Assembly (NCBI GenBank): GCA_009192285.1
Contig: WBVU01000004.1
Location: 2,750,001 to 2,814,000, forward strand
Direction of reading: 5' to 3'
Origin: Morchella semilibera
Lineage: Eukaryota > Ascomycota > Pezizomycetes > Pezizales > Morchellaceae
DNA: 64,000 bases
The position numbers and the translations under genes were made by a program. This document shows positions 31,533 to 42,741 of the stretch, piece by piece (within the stretch, counting starts at the first letter, position 1; each line of letters begins with the position of its first letter). The notes below the pieces were generated by a model, which was not told where the DNA came from, did no database searches, and saw nothing but the letters and a program-made list of their open reading frames with translations.

Positions 31533-31669
31533 CATCAGCAAGACTTCATTTGTCTCCTGATGTCTCCTGAGCCTCAGGAAACTCAAAAAATCTCCAGGAG
31601 TCTCAGGAGACTCTCAGGAGACCTTGGAGACTATTGGGAGACTGCAGTCACAAGTTGAGTTTGCTGATG
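31533..31669 (+). mobile_element. CATCAGCAA MITE in LTR-A, GA duplication
   Basis: Full length; AAGGA on the left and GACGGG on the right. Confidence 0.87.
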
Positions 31670-32208
31670 GACGGGTTATCGTCATTAGGTTCTATGAGGT
31701 TCTATGGCGTGACGGATTGTTAATAGGAATTAGTGAGATGGTGGGGAGGAAGACGAAGTGTGGTTGCGACGGATTTCTATGAGTTTCTCATGAGCTGATA
31801 TATGAGTCATACTAGGCTGGTGGGAGAGAAGTGATAAATAGCGGAGATAGTTGTTTTTCTTAGTTCCTTCTTTCTTTTCTCTTTGTATCATCTTCTTATT
31901 ATCTCGGTACATAGGAATATACTCCTATTCTCAAGCCATAGGTTTTCGCCTCCACGATTCTGTTCTCTTTAAGAAGAAAACTTATAGCATTCCTCATCGT
32001 TCTCGTTGAGGTCTATCTGGTCCTCACTCTGTCTGCTCTGTGTCCTTGTGCCTTTGCTTTTACCTTTGCCTTTGCTGGGGCTTGTGCTTGTGTCTGCTCA
32101 GTATTGTCCCTGTCTTCGTCGGTCTCCTCGTCGTATTAGCTGTACTCTTCGGGTCTCGTCTGTGTCATCATTGTCATATTTTACTGTGCATCGGATTACT
32201 CCGTCACA

Positions 32209-32617
32209 TCTTCACTTAACATAACTCTATCCATCGCAACAGCGCTATGACTACCAAACCAGCGGGACCGATGTCAAAACGCCGGGACAGATGGTAAGTA
32301 ATGAGGTGCGATTGTCATCATTGAATTCTAAAAGGCTCAGTAGTATGATGAATTTGTAATACAAGGCAAAATGATTGTAGGGACGAATACGAGGTATGGT
32401 AACAACGGATTTCTATAGGGTTCTATGGTTTGATATATGAGTCATAGTAGACTGTTGAAGGAAGATGTTAAATAGCGATAGTAAATATTTTCTTTAGTTC
32501 TTTCTTTCTTTTCTCTCTGTCTCGTCTTCCTATTATCACAGTAAATAGAAATACACTTCTAACTACAGTTATGAATACTTCACATTCAAACTCGTCTTTA
32601 CAAAAGCTGACTCTATT
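32209..32617. mobile_element. Fossil LTR-A/F fragments, inverted
   Basis: An antisense LTR-A tip (32209-32287, ending CGCCGGGACA) is followed by a plus-strand fragment holding the ATATGAGTCATAG, TTAAATAG and TTCTTTCTTTC blocks. Both are truncated. Confidence 0.55.
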
Positions 32618-32776
32618 CATCAGCAAACTCAACTTCATCTATCAGCAAACTCAACTTGTGACTGAAGTCTCCCAACAGTCTCTCAAGTCTCCTGAGGGTC
32701 TCCTGAGATTCCTAGATATTTTTTGAGTCTCCTGAGGCTCAGGAGACATCAGGAAACAAATAAAGTCTTGCTGATG
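32618..32776 (-). mobile_element. CATCAGCAA MITE with duplicated end
   Basis: A full minus copy at 32640-32776 is preceded by an extra 18-bp terminus (CATCAGCAAACTCAACTT at 32618), so the same end occurs twice in direct order. Confidence 0.75.
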
Positions 32777-32800
32777 TTGGGGATAAGAGTTATCGGTAAG

Positions 32801-33003
32801 ATTTCATCTTTCTCCTATTCTTTTATGTCTTAAGAGATTCAAGAGATGCTCAAAGGACTTAGGAGACTGTCAGGAGAATGCTGGAAAATTTAGGAAAGCG
32901 TCATTAAGGCTCAACAGTATTAGCAAGACTTCACCCGTCTCCTGATATCTCCTGAGCCTCAAGAGACTCAAAAAATATCCAGGAGTCTCAGAAGACTCTT
33001 AGG
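32801..33003 (+). mobile_element. Decayed and truncated MITE copies
   Basis: 32801-32920 is a very diverged copy. 32921-33003 is the left two thirds of a better copy, cut off where the next LTR-A starts. Confidence 0.55.
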
Positions 33004-33216
33004 TGTCCCAGCGTCTTGGCATTTGTTCTGATAATTCAGTACTCGCAGCACTGTTATGATCGATGGGATTATGCTAATCGGAGGTGGGGTAAGATGAGAT
33101 GAGACTATGGTTATTTGTTTCTATGAAATTCGATTGCAAGAAGAATTGGTAATAAGATTTACGGAGATTGTGGGGAGGAATACGAGGTATAGCAGTAATT
33201 AATTTGCATGAATTTC

Positions 33217-33723
33217 TATCACGGCTCCACCTCCTGTACCCCGCCTTCCGCAAAGGCGTCTTCGGAACAGGGTTGTTGGATAGTATCGGTCAATGTCGGA
33301 AGTAGAGTGACGGGTTAAGAAGGAGTTCAGTTAATATGATGTAAGCGCTAGGAAGGATTGGGTACTAGTAGTAACGGGATAGAATTGGGGTTATCGGGAA
33401 TAGTATGGGTAGTACGGGGATATAGGAGTTTCTATAGGATTCTATGGTATGAGTCATCAGTTTGGGGGATGAGTTGTATATATAGGGCTCGTTCTTTCCA
33501 ATGTTTCTGCCTCTCTAGGCAACGTCTTCTTTCTGCTAAGCAATCAATACTTTGGCTTCGACCCTTCTGTCCTCGCCTCATTCCTGAACCTGAACCTGAA
33601 CTTGAACCTGAACCTGAATCTGAACCTGCCCCGTCTTTGGTATATCCCGAGCCTACCCCGTCTCGTCCCAGCTTCCCGATCCTACCCCCGTCTCGCCCCT
33701 CGTCCCAACCACACCCCGTTAGA
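33217..33723 (+). mobile_element. Fossil solo LTR, family D, duplication ATTTC
   Basis: Begins TATCACGGCTCCACC, with ATTTC at 33212-33216 and 33724-33728. It holds TGAGTCA (33450-33456), TATATATA 20 bp later, and a tandem CCTGAA hexamer run (33588-33630). Looks whole. Confidence 0.8.
33588..33630 (+). repeat. CCTGAA hexamer tandem repeat in LTR-D
   Basis: Seven units of CCTGAA with small changes (CTTGAA, TCTGAA), one likely cause of length differences among D copies. Confidence 0.7.
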
Positions 33724-33866
33724 ATTTCTATGGTTCAATGTATGAGTTATAAGGGACTGGTAGGGAGAGTGTTAAATAGGGGGTGTAGACTTTTCCTTTA
33801 GTTCTTTCTTTCATTCCTCCTCATCTTGTCTTCTTGTCATAACTGCACTTAGGAATATACTCCTAT

Positions 33867-34496
33867 TGTGGGGAAGTAACCCGACGCAAAGAAGAAGATG
33901 ACAATGATGATACAGAAGGACTCAAGAAGCACAGCCTCTGCGACGATGAGACCGACGAAGAAAGGAGCAATACTGGGCAGGCACAAGCACAGGCACCAGC
34001 GAAGGCAAAGGCAAGAGCAAGGGCACACGAGCACAGGATAGAGGAAGTGAGGACCGGATAGACCTCAACGCGAGCGATAAGAGGTACTATGGTTTTCCTC
34101 TTTAGAGGAAAGGATCTTGGGTACGAGGAGCTATGACTTAGAAATAGAAGTAAATTCCTATGTACTGAGATAACAGGAAGACGAAACAGAGAGAAAAGAA
34201 AGAAAAAACTAAGAAAAATATCTATCTCTGCTATTTAACACTTCTCCCCTACCAGTCCAGTATGACTCACTTATTCCCTCATAGAACCTCATGGAAATCT
34301 TTCGCTACCACACCTCAAATTCCTCCCCACCATCTCGCCAATTCCTATTACTAATCCTACCTGCAACCGAACCTCATAGAACCTAATGACGACAACTCCA
34401 CCTCATCTCACCCCATCCTCGCTTAACATAACTCCATCCATCGCAACAGCGCTACGACTACCAAACTATCGGAAGAGATACCAAGACGCCGGGACA
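33867..34496 (-). mobile_element. Fossil LTR-A, antisense, near full length
   Basis: Runs from TGGGGAAGTAACCC to GACGCCGGGACA, about 630 bp. The purine hexamer run and TTAAATAG mirror are both present. It abuts a sense LTR-A on the left. Confidence 0.72.
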
Positions 34497-34743
34497 CCTA
34501 TTCATAGCTACAGTTACTTCACGTCCAAACTTGCTTTCATAAAGAAGAGACCATATAGTTTCTCCTTATCCTTACCCAAAGTTTTTACCTGACCCTCACT
34601 CTCCTTGCTCTGTACTCACTCATGTCTTTGCCTTTGCCTTTGCCGCTGCCTTACGCTTCTGTTAGCCCTAATTGTATTTCTCTATCTCATCTATTTCATT
34701 ATCTTCATCTGTTTTCTAGGTAGTCTTAGTTTCTCCGTCACAT
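34497..34743 (+). mobile_element. Fossil LTR fragment, family F
   Basis: Reference for LTR-F. It resembles LTR-A at the 5' half but differs downstream (ACTTCACGTCCAAACTTGC, CGCTTCTGTTAGCCCTAATTG, ending TTTCTCCGTCACAT). Only the 3' part is here. Confidence 0.5.
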
Positions 34744-34797
34744 CAGGAGATCAGGGAGACTGTTGGGATACTTCAGCCATAGGTTGAGTTTGCTGAT
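34744..34797 (+). mobile_element. MITE fragment
   Basis: Right third of a plus CATCAGCAA MITE, from CATCAGGAGATC to TTTGCTGATA. Confidence 0.6.
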
Positions 34798-34940
34798 ATA
34801 CTCCTGCCCCTACCTCGCTTTGCCTTGGTTATATACCTTGACTTATTTTGCTCTTGTCCCCTCTCTGTCCCGCAATACTAAAATTGCATCTGTAATGCTA
34901 ATTTTTAGAACAAATTTTCAACTACTACCCACCAACAAAT

Positions 34941-35055
34941 TGTCTCGGCTCTTTGGCATCAGTTCCGAGTGTTCGGTAGTCAAAACGCTATTGTGATTGT
35001 TAAGGTAATGCTAAGTGAGAAAGGGGTTTGCTGAGGAGAGGGTGTCGCTATTGGG
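34941..35055 (+). mobile_element. Fossil LTR-A fragment
   Basis: Starts TGTCTCGGCTCTTTGG and is cut off by the antisense LTR-A that begins at 35056. Confidence 0.6.
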
Positions 35056-35105
35056 TGTGACGGAGTGACTCGACGCAAAGAAGTAGATGACAATGATGAC
35101 GAAGA

Positions 35106-35242
35106 CATCAGCAAGACTTTATTTGTCTCCTGATGTCTCCTGAGCCTCAAGAGACTCAAAAAATATCCAGGAGTCTCAGGAGACTCTCAGGAGACCCAGG
35201 AGACTGTTGGGAGACTCCAGTCACAAGTTGAGTTTGCTGATG
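35106..35242 (+). mobile_element. CATCAGCAA MITE in LTR-A
   Basis: Near-consensus plus copy; a good reference for the family. Confidence 0.88.
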
Positions 35243-35535
35243 AAAGAACTCGAGGAGCACAGCCTCTATAACAAGGAGACCAACAAAGACAGAAGCAACA
35301 TCGGGCAGGCACAAGTACAGGCACCGGCGAAGGCAAAGGCAAGGGCAAGGGCACAAGGGCGCAGGGCAGGGGGAGTGAGGACCAGATGGACCTCAACGGG
35401 AATGATGAGAGGTACTATAGGTTTCCTCTTTAGGAGGACAGAGTCTTTGGTATAAGAAGCTATAGCTTAGAAATAGGAGTAGATTCCTATGTACCGAGAT
35501 AACAGGAAGACGAGACAGAGAGGAAAGAAAGAAAG

Positions 35536-35672
35536 CATCAGCAAACTCAACTTGTGACTGGAGTCTCCCAACAGTCTCCCAAGTCTCCTGAGAGTCTCCT
35601 GAGACTCCTGGATATTTTTTGAGTCTCCTGAGGCTCAGGAGACATCAGGAGACAAATGAAGTCTTGCTGATG
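35536..35672 (-). mobile_element. CATCAGCAA MITE in LTR-A, AG duplication
   Basis: Near-consensus minus copy. The host GAAAGAACT is split with AG on both sides. Confidence 0.9.
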
Positions 35673-35777
35673 AGAACTAAAAAAAACATTCATCCCCACT
35701 ATTTAACACTTCCCCTCCACCAATCCGCTATGACTCATACATCCGTTCATAGAAACCCACAGAGCTCCGTTACATTC

Positions 35778-36298
35778 TATCACGGCGTGGAGCGCGGTCT
35801 AGTAGTGTTGCGGGAAAAAGGATTAGTCAGGGATTCTCTTATGTTCTTTGGGTTTCGGTATTAGGGGTTCGGTTCGGAAATAGGGGTTCGGGTATAGGGG
35901 ATAAGGTCGGGTTCGGATATAGGGGTCTTGGGAGGTTCTATGGAGTTCGGTACAGGGATACTCGGGTTAGTCATCGGATTGGGTGGTGTGATATATATAC
36001 GGGCCTCGCCCTCGCTTGTAGATAGTTTCTTTCCTTTCCTCTTCACGCAACCTTCCTATCTTTTAGCCAATACAAGCTTTGGGATCCCTAGTCACTCTGA
36101 AGTGTCCCCGCTCCTAACCTTCCAAAGGTAGGAGGAGATCCTATAGTCCTCGCCTCGTAACTCTCGCCTCGCCCTGTCCCTCGTCCCCGAACTCCGCTCT
36201 TACTCTGCCTAAGTCTCGTACCTATTAGCCTCGCCTCGTCCCGCCTTGGTTGTGTACCTTGGCACTTTCTGTCCTCGTCCTCGCTTCGCTCCGTGATA
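35778..36298 (+). mobile_element. Fossil solo LTR, family B, nested in LTR-A
   Basis: Reference for LTR-B: 521 bp, TATCACGGCGTGGAG to CGCTTCGCTCCGTGATA, so the ends are 8-bp inverted repeats. CATTC and CATCC flank it, one change from a perfect 5-bp duplication. It holds GTTAGTCAT and a TATATATA box. Confidence 0.82.
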
Positions 36299-36489
36299 CA
36301 TCCATACCTCGTATTTCTCCCCACCATCTCCACTATTTACATCATAAATCCATCACACCATCGAACCTCCTATAACCGAATGACGACAACCTCCTTTAGC
36401 ACACCCCTTCCTCGCTTAACCATTCCTAAACAATCACAACAGCGCTTCGACTACCGAACCATCGAGACCGATGCCAAGACGCCGGGACA

Positions 36490-36884
36490 TGCTGTCATGG
36501 ATTGGAGACGAAGCGGAGCAAAACGAGACGAGGACGAGGCTATAGACGAGGATGAGACGAGGTACCATTGAAGACCCAAGGGGGTCTTGGCGAGGACTAT
36601 AGTTATGACGTAATTTATTTTGAGTAGAAACATATAAAGAAACAAAACTAAACCGTAGGGTTGACAATAGGTAGAATACGTAAGAAAAGAAAGAAAAGAA
36701 AAGAGACAAAGGAAAAGTCCGTGGCAACATATATATATACCCCCTCTAATACCTGTATAGTCATGACTCATAACCTCGTGTAATGGAAACCTATAGAAAC
36801 TCCAAAAACCTAAAGAAACCTTGCAACCAAAAACCCATTCTCCAATATCCTCCCCCTCCGCGAAGTCCGTGGTACGCTGTGATA
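36490..36884 (-). mobile_element. Fossil LTR, family C, antisense, shortened
   Basis: Shares the GACGAGGACGAGG run, ATATATATACCCC and the terminal GCTGTGATA with the copy at 18273-18872, but is about 200 bp shorter. Confidence 0.6.
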
Positions 36885-37380
36885 GAAATATAAAGTTTCT
36901 GTCAGACATTGATTATTGGGTTTTAATACGAAGATTCGCTATTGGTATTGGTGTATTGATTTCTATGGTACACATGAGTGATTAGTGGAATTATCACGGC
37001 TTGGAGCATAGCAATATTGCAGGAACAAGGATTAGTCATGGTTTTCTCTTGGGTTCTATAGGTTTGGGTTTCGGGAGTTTAAGATGAGTCAACAGTGTGC
37101 ATATATTTCTAATAAAGTATCTCGCTTCGGGTTCTATGGGCATCTATAGGATTCATCAGCAAGCTTTACCATTTGTGACTGGAGTCTCCTGAGTCTCCTA
37201 ACAGTCTCCTGAATCTTCTGAGACTCAAATAATCTCTTGAGATTTGTGAAATCTTGCTGAAGTTAATCAGCGGGTAAATAGTAGAACTATATGTAGAGAG
37301 CTCTTTCACTTGTTTATAGAACTTCTCTTCTTCTTTCTTCTTCTTTACGCAACTTTCTTGTCCTTTTACATGAAGTTACC
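36885..37380 (+). mobile_element. Decayed family B-like LTR with MITE remnant
   Basis: TATCACGGCTTGGAGC at about 37013 and the GAGAGCTCTTTCACTTGT and ACTTTCTTGTCCTTTTA blocks match LTR-B. A diverged MITE lies at 37154-37261. Old and broken. Confidence 0.5.
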
Positions 37381-37600
37381 CTTTACCGCAATATTTTGAA
37401 TTTCAATTATTTTGTTTTCAAAATTCTGTTCTGAAAATCTAAAATTTCGTCATTCTCTACCGCTAAAAAAAACTTCATTTCACAAACTATGTCTCAAAAA
37501 CTCAGGAAAAGAAGGACTCTTGTAATCAAGCCTCCTCCCCCTTAGAGATCCGGTACCCCATTAATGGCCTCTCAGGCTTTGCTTTCCCCGATATGGGCTG
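37381..37600. other. AT-rich spacer
   Basis: Nothing recognised. Confidence 0.3.
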
Positions 37601-38236
37601 TGTGACGGAATAATCAGACGCAACTTGACAGATGACAATGTTGATGCAGAGGGGTTTGAGGAGCATAGCCAGCACAACGAGGACCCTAACAAGGACGAGA
37701 AGTGAGTCAGGCGGGCGCAAGCGCAGGCACCGGGACTGGCAAAGGCAAAGGCAAGGGCAAGGGCAGAGGCAGAGGGCGCAGGGTAGAGTAGGGAAAGCGA
37801 GGACTAGGTAAGGCTATGGGCAAGGATCAGAGAAGCTATAGAGGTGTCTCCTGCAAAAACGAGTTTGGAAGTGAAGACTATAGCTATAGATAGGAGTATA
37901 TTCCTATATTCTGAGATAACAGAAAGACGAGACAGAGACAAAAAAAAGAAACGACTAAGGAAAACATCTATCTCCGTTATTTAACACTTTTCCCCTACCA
38001 GAGTATGATTCATACATCACCTCATAGAACCCCATAAAAATCTATCGAAACCATACTTCGTATTCCATCCTACCATCTCACCACTTTTTATTACCAATTC
38101 TTTTTGCAACCGAACCTTATACAACCTAATGACAACAACCTCGTCTCATCTCTCCCTATTCTCAATTAATATAACTCTATCTGTCGCAACATCACTACGA
38201 TTACCGAACTATCAAGACTGGTGCCAAACTGCAGGA
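37601..38236 (-). mobile_element. Fossil LTR-A, antisense
   Basis: From TGTGACGG to about AGGACGG, 636 bp; more diverged than most A copies. Confidence 0.65.
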
Positions 38237-39321
38237 CGGGCTGTTCTCCCCACTAGCACCTCTATACTTCCTTATTTCAACCTCTCCTAAGAAACACAGA
38301 AAACACAACACAATCACTGACTACCGTCAGATGAGGAATCTCAGGGAGATGTCTTTATTATTGAAAACTTACCTGAAGATTCATCTTTTTCAGTGTTTGC
38401 GGAAGATTGCTATCATAATCTTATATCTACTCCAGGCAACGATTATATTTACATCAGTATTGTTCCAAACAATACTCACAACATGATCGATTTTAACTAT
38501 ATTTCCTGGCTGGTCAAAGCCGTTACTAACCAAGTTGTCAATCTAGTAATAACCCAACTGGAACTCTTTAGTGAAAAGTTTACTAAGGGAAACAGCACTG
38601 CTGACGAATTGCAAAGCACAAATGGCGACCCGAAAGTAGAAGTAGCAAATTTAAGTGCCCAGAACTCACACTCCCAAACCATAGTCTCTAACATTATCTG
38701 TCTTCCACAGCAATAACAATAACAACAACAACATTACTAACAATCACCACTACCACCCACTTCTGTCCTCCTTCCTCAATAAAGAACGTTGCCTCCAACT
38801 CCCCCACCCCACCCATCAAAAGGAAAGGGAAAGGATCCCGTCTCATATGCCTACGCCGCCTCACAAAAGAGCGACGGCAAAACTTCTAACGAAAGCTTCC
38901 AAGCAATAACTAACAGGAACAAAACGAAGACTATTGACTCATTCTTTAAGCAAAAATACACCCATCTCAATAGGGAAATCTTAATCAAAACTAATGACGA
39001 AATCAGGTCGACCCATCCAATATTAGAACAGAAATAAACAAAAAGATCCTAGAAGTCTCTTGCCATTTCATTACCATCAAGAAAACGGTAAAAAATAACC
39101 TAGCACTCGAAACTAAATTCAACACACCAGCCTCTAAAGCCTTCAAATACTGACAGGAAATCAAAGAGGCACTGAATAACGTTAACGTCTCCTTTGTCAA
39201 TATTGTCCCCAACTTGATTTGGTTAAAATTTATCAGCCATGACCTACCCGCCAGTATTGGTGACAAAATTGAGACCGATTAACTTGTAGCCTCAGAAATC
39301 AGAACCAACCACAGAGATATC
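38237..39321 (+). mobile_element. Possible LINE (Tad1-like) ORF1 remnant
   Basis: Two plus-strand frames are open: about 38330-38716 (acidic, ends IVSNIICLPQQ) and 38789-39037, which has a lysine/glycine stretch (PSKGKGKDPVSYAYAASQ) followed by NREILIKTNDEIRSTHPI. Small alanine/tyrosine-rich SYA motifs followed by a basic stretch recall ORF1 of fungal Tad1-clade LINEs. Beyond 39037 the similarity continues out of frame and with stops (for example a TGA at 39151-39153), so the gene is dead. No reverse transcriptase is present, so the class is uncertain; an LTR-element gag is the alternative. Confidence 0.4.
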
Positions 39322-39458
39322 CATCAGCAAACTCAACTTGTGACTGGAGTCTCCCAACAGTCTCCTGGGTTTCCTGAAAGTCTCAATAGACTCTTAAATA
39401 CTTTCTGAATCTCCTGAGGCTCACAAGACATAAGGAAACAAATGGGGTCTTGCTGATG
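39322..39458 (-). mobile_element. CATCAGCAA MITE between LINE-like remnant and LTR-D
   Basis: Full-length minus copy with TC left and TA right, so no duplication is visible. Confidence 0.82.
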
Positions 39459-39841
39459 TATACCGGAGTTGAAGCAAGTTCAGATTCAAATTCAGGGACA
39501 AGGCTAGAACAAAAGGCCAGAGCCAAAGCTATAGATTGCTAACAAAAAAAATGCCTTGCCTAGAGAGGCAAAGATATAGAAAAAACTGAACTCTATATAT
39601 ATAATTATTCCTACCAACGCTGATTAACTCCATATAAACTAACTAACTCCCGTACTGCCTATACTATTCCCAATACCACTACTTCTATTTCATTACCACT
39701 CAAACTGTTCTAGCGCTTACATTTTATAACACAGACACCTACTAAATCCGTCAACTTACTTCTAATACTGACCGATTCTATTTAACAACGTTACGAAGAT
39801 GCTTTGGTGGAAGACAGACTGCAGGAGGTGGAGCTGTGATA
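39459..39841 (-). mobile_element. Fossil LTR, family D, antisense, truncated
   Basis: Mirrors LTR-D from the CCTGAA region to the terminus GAGCTGTGATA. Confidence 0.65.
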
Positions 39842-39951
39842 GTACCTCACCCTGTTGATAGTCTCTTGAGTTTTCTAACAGTTTTCTGTGTATCTACTAG
39901 ATCTCCTGTAATACAAAAAATCTCAGAAAGTAGAGGTAATCCTGCTCATGT

Positions 39952-40040
39952 CATCAGCAAGACTTCATTTGTCTCAGGAGACTCTCAGGAGACCTAGGAG
40001 ACTGTTAGGAGACTCTAGTCCCAAGTTGAGTTTGCTGATG
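39952..40040 (+). mobile_element. CATCAGCAA MITE, 89-bp deletion derivative
   Basis: Both ends intact; the hairpin and A-rich centre are gone, leaving ATTTGTCTCAGGAGACTC. The preceding 110 bp (39842-39951) hold scattered MITE-like words. Confidence 0.8.
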
Positions 40041-40549
40041 GTTGTGGCTATGCAATTCTTCTTATGGTATATTTAGGAGACTCCAGTAACTATCTAGTGG
40101 TAAGTCATTTTCTCTAACAGCAACCGTGTATGCTGCTAAACTGTTTAGAGACAAAAGATTGAAATCAAATATCAAAAAATGACTTTATCTCTTATAAATG
40201 AATTGAAGAACTGCTGTCGTAAGATAGAAAATATATAAATATCATATAGTCATGATGGATATGTAAGATGAGTGAGTAACATTCATAAAGATATGAATTT
40301 TTTCTTTTTAATAAGGTCTTTTCTATAAAAATAAGGTAGGAGTTGAGCATTTGCTAAGCAAACTATCTCTTTATGTACTGCATACTTTCTCCTGTTTGTT
40401 GGTATTCTAATAAATCAAAAATTGCCTAAATTGGAGCACTATTGGGGAAGTTATTGAAGTTTGAAGTGGAGGTCAAATTCGTTGATTTGACCATACGGCC
40501 TTGATGCTAGAGCAATCAAGACCACTGCCAAGCCCTAAAAAGACTCTGG
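40041..40549. other. Intergenic region upstream of ilv6
   Basis: AT-rich; no gene. No perfect TGASTCA is seen, only TGAGTAA near 40275. Confidence 0.4.
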
Positions 40550-41811
40550 ATGTCGTTGCGCAAAGTCTCAATTTTGATCCTTGCTACTAGGGTCCTTCTT
40601 TTTTCTTCCTCTTGGCATGGCGCCCCACCACTTTTCCCGACGCTTAGGACCCTTCCTTCTCGAAGTTACCCATCAAACATGACTTCGTTCTCTTCAATGG
40701 CTGGCGCCGCTATTCGCATAGCCAGGTCACCAACTACCATATTGGAAAAATATGCTACAACCACTGCCAGTGGCAATTTTCTCTCCGTTGCTCCTAGATA
40801 CCTCTCGGTGAGAATTCGCCACTCATCATCCGCATCCTCGTCCGGATCGTCAACTGGGGCTTTGGCATACAAGGCTCTTCATCGCCGCATCAATCCTCTT
40901 CCAACATCAGAACCACCCGCTTGGTCTGCTTCTGCCGCCGTTTCTTCAATTCTTTATGAGACACCCTTGCCTTCTTCAGCTCCGCCAAAAAGACATGTCC
41001 TTAACTGTCTTGTCCAGAATGAACCGGGTGTCCTCTCTCGAGTGTCGGGAATCCTTGCAGCACGAGGCTTCAATATTGACTCATTGGTGGTTTGCAACAC
41101 TGAAGTACCTGACTTGTCCCGCATGACTATCGTCCTTAGTGGCCTTGATGGTGTTGTCGAACAAGCGAGAAGACAACTAGAGGATCTTGTTCCTGTCTGG
41201 GCAGTCCTTGATTACACTGCAGCGCCTCTTGTCCAACGGGAGCTTTTGCTTGCCAAGATTTCCATCTTGGGCCCGGAGTATTTCGAAGAGCTACTTGCAC
41301 ATCACCGGGAGATTACGGCAGAAGGCGGAGATCCTGGGAGAGCTGAGAGTTTGAACAAGGATAGTGATTATCATCCTTCAAAGCTCCCAATTTCTCAGGC
41401 ATTAAGGCACAAACACCAGCATCTCCAAGCCATCACCCAATTGACTCACCAGTTCGGGGGCAAGATTTCAGACATATCTGAAAATAATTGTATTGTTGAA
41501 CTGTTAGTTTTAAACTCAATTTATTCAGAACAAAACAAATAGGAAAAGTCATGAGCTGATACTCGAAATTTGCAGTGCTGGGAAACCATCCAGGCTTGAC
41601 GCATTCATGAAACTTATCGCTCCCTTCGGTATTCTTGAATCTGCCCGAACTGGTATATATTAGATACATCCAAACCTTTGATATATATTTCTAATGCCTA
41701 TATATAGGACTCATGGCACTCCCTCGCTCACCCCTACACACACATTCAGAGGAGCTCGACGTTAAAGATGCCAGTGACGTTGTTGATGCTAGCTCTCTTC
41801 CCCCTGGTTAA
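40550..41811 (+). CDS. ilv6: Acetolactate synthase regulatory (small) subunit
   Basis: Binds the catalytic subunit Ilv2 in mitochondria, stimulates it and confers valine feedback inhibition in branched-chain amino acid synthesis. Exons 40550-41502, 41576-41652 and 41708-41811 give 377 residues. A long amino-terminal stretch rich in S, R and A without acidic residues is the mitochondrial presequence. The ACT domain follows from about residue 145: RHVLNCLVQNEPGVLSRVSG, GILAARGFNIDSLVV and DLSRMTIVLSG. The carboxy domain has VQRELLLAKISILGPEYFEE and, across the introns, SRLDAFMKLIAPFGILESAR. Internal ATGs exist at 40679 and 40700, so the true start could be a little later. It is convergent with the Tag1-like gene. 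Confidence 0.94.
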
Positions 41812-42741
41812 GACTTCCCTCGTCAATAGTTGCAGATGTAAAATACTAAGTGCAGCTTGTGCGCGGTGGTGCCCTTGACAACGAAAATAAATAACCTCAG
41901 ACATTTAATTGCCTTTCTTTGATTTCATCTAGTGGTTCATATCCTTCACTCTCTGAGCCACTTCTTCGGCGGTAGCACACCTACCAAGACCTTACAATGT
42001 ACATCCTCCGGGCGATTAGATGTGGTTTTTTTTATTGCCAGAAAACATTATGTCCGCCTCCCGCGTTTAAGCTCCTGGAATGGCTTGGCTTTTCCCAAGC
42101 TTCTCTTGATATGTGTCATGTTGGTGAAAGCGGCCAAAGAGAGAAATAGAAGAAGTAAAGGGGTGGTTATATATATGTGTATAGTAATATGGGGATAAAA
42201 TTCTGGGGAATCCGGGGAGGTCAATATCTCGGGGATAGAGTGAACTGGTGGTCTTGGCGATAGTTGGAGAATTGTTTGGAACCAATGCGATACAGCTCCG
42301 CTGTGTTGGCGTCAATGATCTTTTGTCTTGTTGGTATAAGCTGAGCTGCGTCATGTCTCGACCTGCTAGGTAGGGCTAGTCTTCTGGCTAAATGAATGCC
42401 TGGTATGCTTTTCTTCTTGAACCGATGTTACAACAGGAACCAATGCCTTCGAACGTGTTTCCTGTTATTAGTCTTGGTGACGCGTGCGGTACTGCCAGAA
42501 AGTACTCGCCTCACAAGGCTTACGTGGATGGGACCCTAGTTTTCAGATGGCTCTTTCACGCCGACGTCAACAGCCCAATTCAGTTACAGGCAGAGTTGAT
42601 AACAATAGAGTACAAAGGAATGTTCACAAACTAACCATGGCAAATAGTAATATCAAGAGACCGTAAATATAATCCCAACGCCATGAGTAAACAAATTCTC
42701 ATATCCTACTAAAAGTACAACAATGACATTTCTTTTGTTTC
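41812..42741. other. Convergent intergenic region, ilv6 to Tag1-like gene
   Basis: Several overlapping short frames, none with similarity. Nothing else recognised. Confidence 0.4.

Larger units (their letters stand above)
31158..32208 (+). mobile_element. Fossil LTR-A carrying three MITEs
   Basis: Without its insertions it is about 640 bp, from TGTCCTGGCGTC to CCGTCACA. Three same-orientation MITEs entered its first 120 bp at different positions. Confidence 0.8.
33004..33866 (+). mobile_element. Fossil LTR-A split by an LTR-D
   Basis: Parts 33004-33216 and 33724-33866 are one LTR-A, truncated on the right by the next LTR. The D insertion lies between them. Confidence 0.65.
35056..36489 (-). 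mobile_element. Fossil LTR-A, antisense, host to two MITEs and an LTR-B
   Basis: Antisense from TGTGACGG to GCCGGGACA. Insertions are MITEs at 35106-35242 and 35536-35672 and LTR-B at 35778-36298. Without these it is about 640 bp. Confidence 0.77.
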
